DNA of 64,000 bases from Jeongeupia wiesaeckerbachi (GTDB lineage Bacteria > Pseudomonadota > Gammaproteobacteria > Burkholderiales > Chitinibacteraceae). A program made the position numbers and the translations under genes. The notes beneath the pieces are model-generated. The model did no database searches. It had not been told where the DNA came from and saw nothing but the letters and a program-made list of their open reading frames with translations. Positions 51,120-59,011 of this stretch are shown here, piece by piece (within the stretch, counting starts at the first letter, position 1; the number at the start of each line of letters is the position of its first letter). The stretch is from NCBI RefSeq assembly GCF_050916355.1, contig NZ_CP136946.1:1302001-1366000 (forward strand), written 5' to 3'.

Positions 51120-52001
51120 ATGTCCGCCCCAACTCCCATCGACCCGCCCAACGCCTTGCTGGGACGGATCGACCACTTCCTGCTGCATCCGCCGTCGCTG
51201 TCCCCCAGCTGGGGGCGAGGCTGGCACTGGGCGTGGGAGTTTCTGCTGTTTGGCCTGAAGGAAGCGCGCTGCTGCCTGTTTGCCGGGCTGTTCTTTGTGG
51301 CCGTGTTCACGCTGCCGCGCGACGGCCTGCTGGGCTTGCACCGCTACGATGCGCTCCTGCTGATTGCCCTCGTCATCCAGGGCTGGATGCTGCTGACCCG
51401 GCTGGAGACGCTGGACGAGTTCAAGGCCATCATGCTGTTTCACGTCGTGGGTTTTGCGCTGGAGGCATTCAAGGTCTCCGGCAACATCGGCTCGTGGTCG
51501 TATCCGGATTTCGCCTATACCAAGGTCCTTGGCGTCCCGCTGTTTTCAGGCTTCATGTATGCCGCGGTCGGCAGCTACATCATCCAGGCCTGGCGCTTTT
51601 TCGACTTGCGCATCGCTCATCATCCGCCGCACTGGATGGCCATCTTGCTGGCCAGCCTGATCTACGCCAATTTCTTCACCCATCACTTTATCGGCGATTA
51701 CCGCTGGTATCTCGCCGCCTGCACCCTGGGGTTATATGCGCGCGCCACGGTGGTGTTCACGCCGCTGGACACCCCGCGGCGCATGCCGCTGCTGCTGGCT
51801 TTCCTGCTGATCGGCTTTTTTATCTGGCTAGCGGAAAACCTCAGTACCTTTTTCGGCATCTGGAAATATCCGAACCAGCTCGGCGCCTGGTCGGCGGTCC
51901 ACATCGGCAAATGGAGCTCATGGTCGTTGCTGGTCATCATGACCATTACCCTGGTGGCCAATCTCAAGCACATCAAGGCACGTATCCATATTCCCGATTG
52001 A
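51120..52001 (+). CDS. DUF817 family integral membrane protein
   Basis: 293 aa (ATG at 51117 or 51120). About eight membrane helices. Segments EFLLFGLKEARCCLFAGLFF, GNIGSWSYPDFAY, FSGFMYAAVGSYI and FFGIWKYPNQLGAWSAVH are typical of DUF817 (YoaT-like), whose function is unknown. Stand-alone gene with no terminator recognised. Confidence 0.82.
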   Translation: MSAPTPIDPPNALLGRIDHFLLHPPSLSPSWGRGWHWAWEFLLFGLKEARCCLFAGLFFVAVFTLPRDGLLGLHRYDALLLIALVIQGWMLLTRLETLDEFKAIMLFHVVGFALEAFKVSGNIGSWSYPDFAYTKVLGVPLFSGFMYAAVGSYIIQAWRFFDLRIAHHPPHWMAILLASLIYANFFTHHFIGDYRWYLAACTLGLYARATVVFTPLDTPRRMPLLLAFLLIGFFIWLAENLSTFFGIWKYPNQLGAWSAVHIGKWSSWSLLVIMTITLVANLKHIKARIHIPD

Positions 52002-52062
52002 GCGGGCCGCAACGACCCATGCTGCGCGAGCCTTTTGGGCTCGATCGCGCCATCGGCAGTAC

Positions 52063-52290
52063 TCAGACCGGGCGCAGGAAGCGGCAGGTGCTGTCGCTGT
52101 TCGGGAAACGTTCGAAACTATTGCCCTGATGCTCCGGTTCGGCCGGCTGAGCGATCTTGGGAGGCAAGGCTTCGGTGATGATCTTGTCACCGTGCCCCGG
52201 CACTTCGCATCAGCGACCGTGCGCGATGTCTCGGCACGCCGGACATGGTGGCTGGAATCGCTTGTCGAAAGCCGCCCGCGCAATTGACAT
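52063..52290 (-). pseudogene. Small CPAC-motif ORF interrupted by an in-frame TGA
   Basis: From the ATG at 52290 the frame reads 26 codons (MSIARAAFDKRF, then QPPCPACRDIAHGR), meets TGA at 52210-52212, and continues CEVPGHGDKIITEALPPK for 48 more codons to TGA at 52063-52065. The downstream part has high GC3 and protein-like composition. It could be a gene broken by a point mutation, or a separate 46-aa gene starting at the GTG at 52203. A CPAC pair suggests metal binding. Family not recognised. Confidence 0.35.
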
Positions 52291-52339
52291 GTGCTTCCCT
52301 TCCGATCCAGGCGCCTTGTCATTTGCGCAGTGGGTTGTG

Positions 52340-52534
52340 CCGGTATTTATTGTTTCAGTAAGTTTTCAAAATTTGAATCAAGGATCACGCCGCGTCATTT
52401 ATTTGCAATGACGTCAGCATTTGATTGGTTTTTAGTTGCGAAAATCACAGAAATTGCGTCTTTTCAGCTTCTGAAATTAGTAAGAAATTACCCCGTGACA
52501 TAGAATCTTCTCTCTTACATGAGGATTGCATTCT
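52340..52534 (+). promoter_or_regulatory. AT-rich leader of the Ter module
   Basis: Markedly AT-rich against its surroundings. It holds a hairpin CGTCATT (52393-52399) / AATGACG (52407-52413), a second TTTCAG-CTT-CTGAAA (about 52463-52477) and a TAGAAT -10-like box (52501-52506). The Mn riboswitch often found before TerC-family genes was not recognised. Confidence 0.4.
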
Positions 52535-53251
52535 ATGTTCTTGAGCTTCTTCTCTTCGCTTGATTACCCGGCGATTGGCAAGATCATTGCCGCCGACGTC
52601 ATGCTTGGCGTCGACAATGCCATTGTGATTGCGCTGGCTTGTGCCGGCATTCGCCCGGCGCTGCGCAAGCGGGCGATGTTCGTTGGCACGGCCGGTGCCA
52701 TCCTGCTGCGCGCGGTACTGCTGGCCTGTGCCGGCTGGTTGATGACCATTCCCTACCTGAAACTGGTGGCCGGCGCTTACTTGCTGGTGATCGGCGTCAA
52801 GCTGCTGACCAGTTCCGATGACGCGCACGGCAACGTCCAGAGTTCCGATAACTTTGCCGGTGCAATCAAGACCATCATCATCGCCGACCTGATGATGAGC
52901 ATCGACAACGTGTTTGCCGTTGTTGGCGCAGCTGACAGCACCGGTGCGCACAGCACCGTCTATGCCATTGCCGGCATCGTGCTGTCGATTCCGATCATCC
53001 TGTTCGGTGCGACCGCGATCATGCAGCTGATGGAACGCTTCCCGATCATTGTCTGGATCGGTGCGGGCATGATGGGCTGGATCGGTGCCGAAATGATTCT
53101 GACCGAACCGGTGTTGGCGCCCTACCTGAAGGGGCTGCTCAGCGGCGAACATGTCCATCTGACCGTCCGGATCGGTGGCTTCCTGCTGGTCCTTGCCGCC
53201 GCTGCGGTGCTCAAGTGGCGCGGCAAGCCGGTCGCCGAGGTGGCAGCATGA
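52535..53251 (+). CDS. TerC family integral membrane protein
   Basis: 238 aa with about seven helices. The paired acidic motifs of the family are present: AADVMLGVDNAIVIALA and ADLMMSIDNVFAVVGAA. TerC/YjbE proteins are linked to tellurite resistance and metal (Mn) homeostasis or metalation of exported proteins. AGGA lies nine bases before the ATG. Its stop overlaps the telA start (ATGA), so it heads the Ter module. Confidence 0.85.
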   Translation: MFLSFFSSLDYPAIGKIIAADVMLGVDNAIVIALACAGIRPALRKRAMFVGTAGAILLRAVLLACAGWLMTIPYLKLVAGAYLLVIGVKLLTSSDDAHGNVQSSDNFAGAIKTIIIADLMMSIDNVFAVVGAADSTGAHSTVYAIAGIVLSIPIILFGATAIMQLMERFPIIVWIGAGMMGWIGAEMILTEPVLAPYLKGLLSGEHVHLTVRIGGFLLVLAAAAVLKWRGKPVAEVAA

Positions 53252-54432
53252 ACGTCACCACGCTGAATCCGGCGCCGGCCGGCGCCGTTGTCGATACCGC
53301 GCAACTGATCCAGACCGCCCAGGCCAAGCTGCCGGGCCTGGTGCTCGATACCGAGCAGCTGGCCAAGGTCGATGGCCGCTTGCAGACGCTGTCGCTCCGG
53401 GCGCTTTCACGCGGCGAGATCAGCCAGTTCGGTGCGGCACAGGGCAAGGCGCTCGATCAGGCGCTTGCGGCATTTCTGGAGCGTATCCAGAAAAACGAAT
53501 CGCCGAACCTGTTCCGGCTGGTCAGCAGCCTGAACGAGTCGGTCGAGCAGGAACGGCTGCCGGAACTGGCCGAACGGATCCTGAACGGCAAGCCGCGCCT
53601 GATCGACCGGATTGCCGGGCTGTTCAGCCGCAAGGCACTCAACAAGGCGATCAACCGCGCGCTCGAAGAGACCAGCAACCTGATCCAGATGCGCAGCCAG
53701 CGGCTCAGCGACGTGATCAGCAAGATGCAGGTCGAGTTGCAGCAGGTGGCGACCAAGGTCGAGGGTGAAGTCGAGCAGCTCGAACGCGTCAAGGAAAGCT
53801 ATCGCAGCAATTTTCGCGAGTACGCGGCGCTGTCGGTGCTGCTGGCCGCACTGGTCGCCAAGTCCGAGGGCGAACTGGCTGCGCTTGAGGCGGGCAGCGA
53901 GACATCGGCGTTCGACCTGAACGAGTACCGCGACAAGCTCGAGGCCTTGCGCAGTCAGGCGCTGGCGGCAGAAGGGATCGCAACGCGCTTGCCGGCCGAC
54001 CAGCTGGTGATGAAGCAGATCCAGAATGCCGGCATCCAGACGCTGACCGAAGTCACCACGACGGCGACGCAGCGCTTTGCCAGCATCCGCTCGACGCTGA
54101 TCAGCCTGCATTCGGCCTTGCAGGTGCAGAAGCTGCAGAAGCTCGACGACGCCAATGCGGCGCTCGACGCGAATCTGCAGGCGGTGCGCCAGAAGACCGT
54201 CCGCGACATCGTGCAGCATGCCGCCGATGCGCCGGGCCGCAACCGTCTGGCGCAGGCGGAGCAGATCAAGGCCATCGTCAACGAAACCCGCGAGTTGCAG
54301 GCGCTGGTCGTCGCTGCGCGTGCCAGCAACGAGCGCGCGTTTGGCGAGGCCAAGGTGATGTTCGATGCCGCCCGAAGCGAACTCGCCGTGATCGGTGCCG
54401 AAATCCGCCCGGATCTGGCGCCGCAGTCCTGA
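53248..54432 (+). CDS. telA: TelA family toxic anion resistance protein
   Basis: 394 aa from the ATG at 53248. Mostly alpha-helical with coiled coils; LERIQKNESPNLFRLVSSL, AGLFSRKALNKAINRALEE and LDDANAALDANLQAVRQKT are typical of TelA/KlaA. Cytoplasmic; implicated in resistance to tellurite and other stresses, biochemical role unclear. Coupled to the TerC-like gene and 48 bp before terD. Confidence 0.85.
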   Translation: MNVTTLNPAPAGAVVDTAQLIQTAQAKLPGLVLDTEQLAKVDGRLQTLSLRALSRGEISQFGAAQGKALDQALAAFLERIQKNESPNLFRLVSSLNESVEQERLPELAERILNGKPRLIDRIAGLFSRKALNKAINRALEETSNLIQMRSQRLSDVISKMQVELQQVATKVEGEVEQLERVKESYRSNFREYAALSVLLAALVAKSEGELAALEAGSETSAFDLNEYRDKLEALRSQALAAEGIATRLPADQLVMKQIQNAGIQTLTEVTTTATQRFASIRSTLISLHSALQVQKLQKLDDANAALDANLQAVRQKTVRDIVQHAADAPGRNRLAQAEQIKAIVNETRELQALVVAARASNERAFGEAKVMFDAARSELAVIGAEIRPDLAPQS

Positions 54433-54480
54433 TCCCGTTTCATCGTTTTCCCGACCTGTCCCCCGAACGAGGAGTGCCAC

Positions 54481-55125
54481 ATGAGTAACAAACTGGAACT
54501 GACGCTGACCAAACCCGGCGATGCCCCGGTCAAGCTGCAACTGAACCTGAGAAAGGCCGAGCCGTTCCGCATCAAACTGAGCTGGGACGAAGGTAACGAC
54601 CTTGATCTGCACGCGCTGGTTGCGACCAATAGCGGTCAGGGTGCCAAGGTGGGCAGTCTCGACGACATCCTGTCGGTCTACAACGTCAAGCGGGCGATCA
54701 ACGGCCAGAACGTCGGGCATCTTGCGCAGAACACCGATGGCACTTTTGAAGTGCACGGTGGCGCGCTTGTGCACAGCAAGGATGCCACTACCGGCATTTC
54801 CGACGGTGTCGACGAATGGATTCACGTTTCGCCGGAAAAGCTGCCGAAGGCCGCGCCGGGCACCTTTATCGAAATTCCGCTGCTGAGCATGGTGCATCCG
54901 CAGGATGGCAGGGTGCATTTCCGCGACGTGAAGAACCCGCGCGTCGAAGTGGTCAACAGCGACGGCGCAACGGTGCTCAACGCCAGCCTGTCCGACCAGT
55001 TCGGCGGCTTCAAGGGCGCGCAGCTGGCGTCGTTGATGGTCGATGCCGATGGCAAGGTCGAATTTGCCGCGGTCGGTGTCGGCTTCAACGACGACTTCAA
55101 CGCCGTCCTGGGCCATTACTGCTGA
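54481..55125 (+). CDS. TerD domain protein
   Basis: 214 aa. A TerD/CABP domain with the calcium-binding loop LSWDEGNDLDLHALV and a C-terminal VGVGFNDDFNAVLGHYC. TerD proteins are cytoplasmic calcium-binding stress proteins in Ter operons. The sequence between, with WIHVSPEKLPKAAPGTFIEI, is in line with a single TerD domain. Its TGA shares a base with the next ATG (TGATG). Confidence 0.85.
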   Translation: MSNKLELTLTKPGDAPVKLQLNLRKAEPFRIKLSWDEGNDLDLHALVATNSGQGAKVGSLDDILSVYNVKRAINGQNVGHLAQNTDGTFEVHGGALVHSKDATTGISDGVDEWIHVSPEKLPKAAPGTFIEIPLLSMVHPQDGRVHFRDVKNPRVEVVNSDGATVLNASLSDQFGGFKGAQLASLMVDADGKVEFAAVGVGFNDDFNAVLGHYC

Positions 55126-56105
55126 TGGCGATGCGTCCCACGATGTTGCCTTCCGCGCCAGCGGAGCACGGGACGCCGAAAGCCAGCGAAACGCCGGCGC
55201 GCGCTGTGATGCGGCCGACCTTGCCCGTCGAAGCGGCGCCGGTGAAGACGGACGTGACCACTGTGACGGCAATGCGCCCAACCGTACCGGTCGGGCCGTC
55301 TGCCGCCGAGGTGCCGGTGGACAGGCCCGCGATGCAGCCAACCTTGCCAGCCGGAAGCAAAACAACCGCGCTGAACGTTGATCTGGATGCCGTCCGAGCG
55401 CGCTTTCCCGAGCTCGACGAGGCGACGCTGCGTCATTTCATGGTGGCGGTCGGGCAATGCAACCGCATTACGCTCGAGCGGCAGTCGTGGGTCCACTGGG
55501 GGGCGCCGCTGCAGCATGCGTGCGCCGATCTGATCGAGACGACGCTGGAACTGGCCTCGGATCCGACGCAAACGATTGCGCTGAGGCATTTGCGCCGCCT
55601 GGCCGAGTTGCTCGGTGAAGTGGCCGAGTCAGCGGCGATCGAGCCATCGCTGTGGCGCCGCGGCAGCCCAAAGCGCGCCTTGGCCGAGCGGCGCGAGGAA
55701 ATCGACTTGTTGCGCGACGAGTTGCGTGCCGTTCTGCCTGCACTGACGTCGTTTGAAGCGAGTGTCGCGGATGCCAGCGAGGCAACTGCGCGGCTGCAAC
55801 ATTCAATTCAAGGCTGGCCGCAAGCCGCAGCGTGGCTGCTCGATCAGGCCGATTACGCCCCGGGACTGCTCGAACGTGGCCAGTCCATGCTCAAGAGCCT
55901 GACGCTGCTGCATCAACAGCAGCTGCAGCTTCAGGCACTGCGCGATCAGGTGTGCGCCATCGCCGCCCAGATCCAGCACGGCGTCCTCGTCGATATACCT
56001 ACGTGGTTGAGCGCCATCGCCGGATTGCCGGATGAGTTGAACGAAACGCAGCGCTACACGCTTAAAAACCAGATCGATCGCCTGATCGACTCTCTTAATT
56101 CCTGA
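55125..56105 (+). CDS. Ter-module protein with Met-Arg/Gln-Pro-Thr repeats
   Basis: 326 aa, family not recognised. The first 80 residues are Pro/Ala/Thr-rich and probably disordered. They contain four copies of M[RQ]PT[LVM], at residues 3-7 (MRPTMLP), 29-34 (MRPTLP), 50-55 (MRPTVP) and 70-75 (MQPTLP). The rest is helical with coiled-coil stretches (EEIDLLRDELRAVLPAL; QQQLQLQALRDQVCAIAAQI). Regular spacing of the Thr motifs suggests docking or phosphorylation sites, for example for an FHA or kinase system, but none is in the window. Translationally coupled to terD. Confidence 0.7.
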   Translation: MAMRPTMLPSAPAEHGTPKASETPARAVMRPTLPVEAAPVKTDVTTVTAMRPTVPVGPSAAEVPVDRPAMQPTLPAGSKTTALNVDLDAVRARFPELDEATLRHFMVAVGQCNRITLERQSWVHWGAPLQHACADLIETTLELASDPTQTIALRHLRRLAELLGEVAESAAIEPSLWRRGSPKRALAERREEIDLLRDELRAVLPALTSFEASVADASEATARLQHSIQGWPQAAAWLLDQADYAPGLLERGQSMLKSLTLLHQQQLQLQALRDQVCAIAAQIQHGVLVDIPTWLSAIAGLPDELNETQRYTLKNQIDRLIDSLNS

Positions 56106-56116
56106 AGGAATCCTTG

Positions 56117-56890
56117 ATGTCGCAACTTACCGTCAACCTCACCAAGGTCGAAGAAAGCAAAAAATCGCTGATGCTCAGCCTGCAAAAGGCCGGCGTGGGC
56201 ACGCTCTCGCCGTCCGAGGTCGAAACCGTCATGGACGTCAGCGGTTCGTTCTTCGACGAGCACCGCGACCAGATCACCACCGCGCTGATGATCCGGCTGT
56301 TTCCGTGGGCGATGACCTTCGATCCGGATCGCAAGATGGGGATGACGACGTTCAGCTCGGGCCACGGCTCGGTGCATCGCTGTCCCGATGTCACGATCGA
56401 CAATCTCGAGAACTACATCCACCGTCACGTGTTCGAGAAGGTGCCGGGCTGGAATGGTGCAACCGAGTATCACCGGGTCCTCGAATCGGTGCTGACCGAC
56501 TCCGGATGGATCAATAACGAAGCGCAAGCCGAAAAGAAGGCCGGTTTTTTCGGCCGGATGCTGGGCCAGAAGGACCAGCCGGCCAGGGAAGCCAGTCAGA
56601 AGAAGCGCACGCTGGTGCTGTTCATCACCGACGGCGACAACAGCGACAAGCAGCACACCCTCAATGCGCTCAAGGCGTCGCAGCAACGTGGTGACGAAGT
56701 CTACTTCCTGTTCATCGGCGTTCGGCAGAACGCGGGTGACCGTTTCCACTTCCTGGAGTCGATCGGTGACGAATTCGACAACACCGGCTTCTACATGGTC
56801 GAGAACCTGCGCCAGTTCATCCAGTGGGATGACGAGAAGCTCAACAGCCATCTGATCAGCGACGAAATGGTGCGCTGGTTCAATCGCTGA
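56117..56890 (+). CDS. vWA domain protein (TerF/TerY-like)
   Basis: 257 aa from the ATG at 56117 (AAGGA seven bases upstream). The MIDAS motif is VMDVSGSFFDEH (D40-V-S-G-S), and a later LVLFITDGDNSDK supplies the second metal-site Asp. Such domains bind metal and partner proteins; in Ter systems they pair with TerD. Last gene of the module. Confidence 0.8.
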   Translation: MSQLTVNLTKVEESKKSLMLSLQKAGVGTLSPSEVETVMDVSGSFFDEHRDQITTALMIRLFPWAMTFDPDRKMGMTTFSSGHGSVHRCPDVTIDNLENYIHRHVFEKVPGWNGATEYHRVLESVLTDSGWINNEAQAEKKAGFFGRMLGQKDQPAREASQKKRTLVLFITDGDNSDKQHTLNALKASQQRGDEVYFLFIGVRQNAGDRFHFLESIGDEFDNTGFYMVENLRQFIQWDDEKLNSHLISDEMVRWFNR

Positions 56891-56926
56891 GCGCAGCTGT
56901 GTCTTCGGCGCCGTGCCGCCGACAGC

Positions 56927-56956
56927 AAAAAGCCCAAGCAATCGCTTGGGCTTTTT
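56927..56956. terminator. Bidirectional terminator Ter module / msrA
   Basis: AAAAAGCCCAAGC-AATC-GCTTGGGCTTTTT between convergent genes. Confidence 0.9.
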
Positions 56957-56971
56957 CGTCTGGTGCCGGAT

Positions 56972-57469
56972 CTAGTCGCGTTGCGGCAGCACCCAGTCCG
57001 GGCGCGGGAAGTGGCAGGTGTAGCCGTTCGGCGTGCGCTCGAGGTAGTCCTGGTGCTCGGGCTCGGCCTGCCAGAACGGCCCGGCCGGCGCGACTTCGGT
57101 GACGACCTTGCCCGGCCACAGCCCCGATGCGTCGACGTCGTCTATCGTGCGCAAGGCCTCGGCGCGCTGGGCGTCGTTCTCGTAAAAGATCGCCGACCGG
57201 TACGACGGGCCGCGGTCGTTGCCCTGGCGGTTCGGCGTCGTCGGATCGTGGATCTGGAAGAAGAAAGCCAGCAGCCGGCGATAGCTGGTCTGCGCCGGAT
57301 CGAAGACGATCTCGATCGCTTCGGCGTGGCTGCCGTGGTTGCGGTAGGTGGCATTGGCGACGTCGCCGCCGCTGTAGCCGACCCGGGTCGATTGCACGCC
57401 CGGCAGTTTGCGGATCAGATCCTGCATGCCCCAGAAGCAGCCGCCGGCCAGAATGGCACGTTCGCTCAT
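56972..57469 (-). CDS. msrA: Peptide methionine sulfoxide reductase A
   Basis: 165 aa. Catalytic Cys11 in GGCFWGMQDL, plus GYSGGDVANATY and the Glu of HAEAIEIVFDP. Reduces Met-S-sulfoxide. No signal peptide, so cytoplasmic. Coupled to msrB by a one-base overlap. Confidence 0.95.
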   Translation of the reverse strand: MSERAILAGGCFWGMQDLIRKLPGVQSTRVGYSGGDVANATYRNHGSHAEAIEIVFDPAQTSYRRLLAFFFQIHDPTTPNRQGNDRGPSYRSAIFYENDAQRAEALRTIDDVDASGLWPGKVVTEVAPAGPFWQAEPEHQDYLERTPNGYTCHFPRPDWVLPQRD

Positions 57470-57909
57470 CAGATGTCCTCCACTTGGTCGAGATAATCGC
57501 CGTAGCCTTGCGCCACCATCTCGGCGCGCGGCACGAAGCGCAGCGATGCCGAGTTGATGCAGTAGCGCAGTCCGCCGCGATCGCGCGGGCCGTCTTCGAA
57601 CACGTGGCCCAGATGGCTGTCGCCGTGGGTCGAGCGTACTTCGATACGGATCATGCCATGCGTGGTATCGCGCAGTTCGCTGACGTTGGCGATCGGCTTG
57701 GTGAAGCTGGGCCAGCCGCAGCCGGATTCAAACTTGTCCGACGACGCGAACAGCGGCTCGCCCGACACCACGTCGACGTAGATGCCCGCTGCGTGGTTGT
57801 GCAGGTATTCACCGCTGCCCGGCCGCTCGGTGCCGCTTTGCTGGGTGACGCGGAACTGCTCCGGCGTCAGTCGCGCCAGCGCTTCCGGGGTCTTGCGGTA
57901 GTCGGTCAT
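57469..57909 (-). CDS. msrB: Peptide methionine sulfoxide reductase B
   Basis: 146 aa from the ATG at 57909 (AGGAG upstream). SGCGWPSF, GDSHLGHVFEDGP and RYCINSASLRF with catalytic Cys117. The zinc-binding CxxC pairs of some MsrB are absent; the only cysteines are Cys64 and Cys117. Reduces Met-R-sulfoxide; complements MsrA. Confidence 0.95.
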   Translation of the reverse strand: MTDYRKTPEALARLTPEQFRVTQQSGTERPGSGEYLHNHAAGIYVDVVSGEPLFASSDKFESGCGWPSFTKPIANVSELRDTTHGMIRIEVRSTHGDSHLGHVFEDGPRDRGGLRYCINSASLRFVPRAEMVAQGYGDYLDQVEDI

Positions 57910-57953
57910 GTCGTTCTCCTGTGGTCGCCCGTCGATCGCCTCATTGTAAGCGC

Positions 57954-58058
57954 GGCTAACAAAACCCTGCTGGCTGCGTTGTACTTGCTTGCCGTACGAC
58001 ATGTACCGTCGGCGCTTCGTACGCCTTGCCAGCACCGCTGCGCTGGGTTTTGTTAGCC
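57954..58058. repeat. 105-bp inverted-repeat element
   Basis: Ends are a perfect 14-bp inverted repeat GGCTAACAAAACCC (57954-57967) / GGGTTTTGTTAGCC (58045-58058). The interior also has partial dyad symmetry around GCCGTACGACATGTACCGTCGGC. There is no coding capacity. It looks like a dispersed palindromic or MITE-like intergenic element. Confidence 0.65.
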
Positions 58059-58110
58059 ACGCCAAGGCCATTCCTGTATCAGTCGGCCGGCGAGGCTGGA
58101 TATGACACCG

Positions 58111-58857
58111 CTACATCTGCCGGAAGCGGCCGGCGAAGCTGCGCGACAGCGGCAGCACGTCGGTGCGCTGCTTGAGGTGGATCTGCTGCCGGCCCAGCAG
58201 GTCGCGATGGATGCGCGCGACGGCGCCGAGGTTGACGATGATGGCCCGGTGCACCTGGGCGAAACGCTGCGGATCGAGCTGCGGCAGCAAGTCCTTCAGC
58301 GGCGTGCGGATCAGGTGGCGCTCGGTCGCGGTGACGACGTCGGTGTACTTGTTGTTGGCTTCGAAATAGACGACCTCGTCGAGCGCGATCAGCCGCGTGG
58401 TGTCGCCCAGACCGACGCTGAGCCAGGCCAGCGCCGGGGCGGCCGCGCCGGCCTGAAGCTGTGCCAGCACCGCGGCGAGATCGGCGGCCTGATTACCTGG
58501 CCGCTCGGTCTCGCGTTGCAGGCGGCTCACGCATTGCGCCAACCGCGCATCGCCGACCGGCTTGAGCAGGTAGTCGATCGCCGCGTGTTCGAAGGCGTTC
58601 AGCGCGTATTCATCGTAGGCCGTGACGAAGACGACCCGGGTATCGCGCGCCGCCTGTGCGACCTGCAGTCCGGTCAGCCCGGGCATGCGGATGTCGAGAA
58701 AGGCAAAGTCGGGCCGGTGGGCATTCAGCGCAGCGACGGCTTCGAGGCCGTTGGCGGCGATGGCGACAATGTCGAGCGCCGGCCACAGCGCGCTGAGCCG
58801 CTCGGCCAGATTGGCGGCGAGCAGCGGTTCGTCGTCGGCGATCAGTGCGGTACTCAT
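58111..58857 (-). CDS. LytTR-family response regulator
   Basis: 248 aa. Receiver domain with ADDEP, phospho-acceptor Asp55 in FLDIRMPGLTG and VTAYDEYALNAFEHAAIDYLLKPV. The LytTR DNA-binding domain is in the C-terminal half (YFEANNKYTDVVTATERH; FAQVHRAIIVNL). Partner of the LytS-type kinase upstream. Its start is fused to a series of three mini-ORFs through ATGA overlaps. Confidence 0.93.
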   Translation of the reverse strand: MSTALIADDEPLLAANLAERLSALWPALDIVAIAANGLEAVAALNAHRPDFAFLDIRMPGLTGLQVAQAARDTRVVFVTAYDEYALNAFEHAAIDYLLKPVGDARLAQCVSRLQRETERPGNQAADLAAVLAQLQAGAAAPALAWLSVGLGDTTRLIALDEVVYFEANNKYTDVVTATERHLIRTPLKDLLPQLDPQRFAQVHRAIIVNLGAVARIHRDLLGRQQIHLKQRTDVLPLSRSFAGRFRQM

Positions 58858-58934
58858 GCGTTGGACCTCCTGGCCGGCGGCAAGGCTGGTGTGGCGAGTC
58901 GCGGCTCGTCGTCGGCGATCAGTGCAGTACTCAT
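58854..58934 (-). CDS. Mini-ORF 1 (26 codons) before the regulator
   Basis: Begins MSTALIADDEP, identical to the regulator N-terminus, then RLATPALPPARRSNA and TGA. The stop overlaps the regulator ATG (ATGA). Strong AGGAGGT upstream. May be translated as a coupling leader or be a by-product of duplication. Confidence 0.4.
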   Translation of the reverse strand: MSTALIADDEPRLATPALPPARRSNA

Positions 58935-59011
58935 GCGTTGGACCTCCTGGCCGGCGGCAAGGCTGGTGTGGCGAGTCGCGGCTCGTTGTCGGCGATCAGC
59001 GCGGTACTCAT
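58931..59011 (-). CDS. Mini-ORF 2 (26 codons)
   Basis: MSTALIADNEP then RLATPALPPARRSNA; one D-to-N change from mini-ORF 1. Its stop overlaps the start of mini-ORF 1. Confidence 0.4.
   Translation of the reverse strand: MSTALIADNEPRLATPALPPARRSNA

Noticed and set aside
52063..52290. Selenoprotein reading of the TGA-split ORF
   Set aside because: The hairpin after the TGA is weak and lacks a convincing SECIS loop; no Sec machinery is in the window. Kept only as a remote option.
52516..52530. CATGAGGATTGC before the terC-like gene as a third copy of the dispersed hairpin repeat
   Set aside because: Lacks the upstream CCGGA and the paired stem; the match is short.
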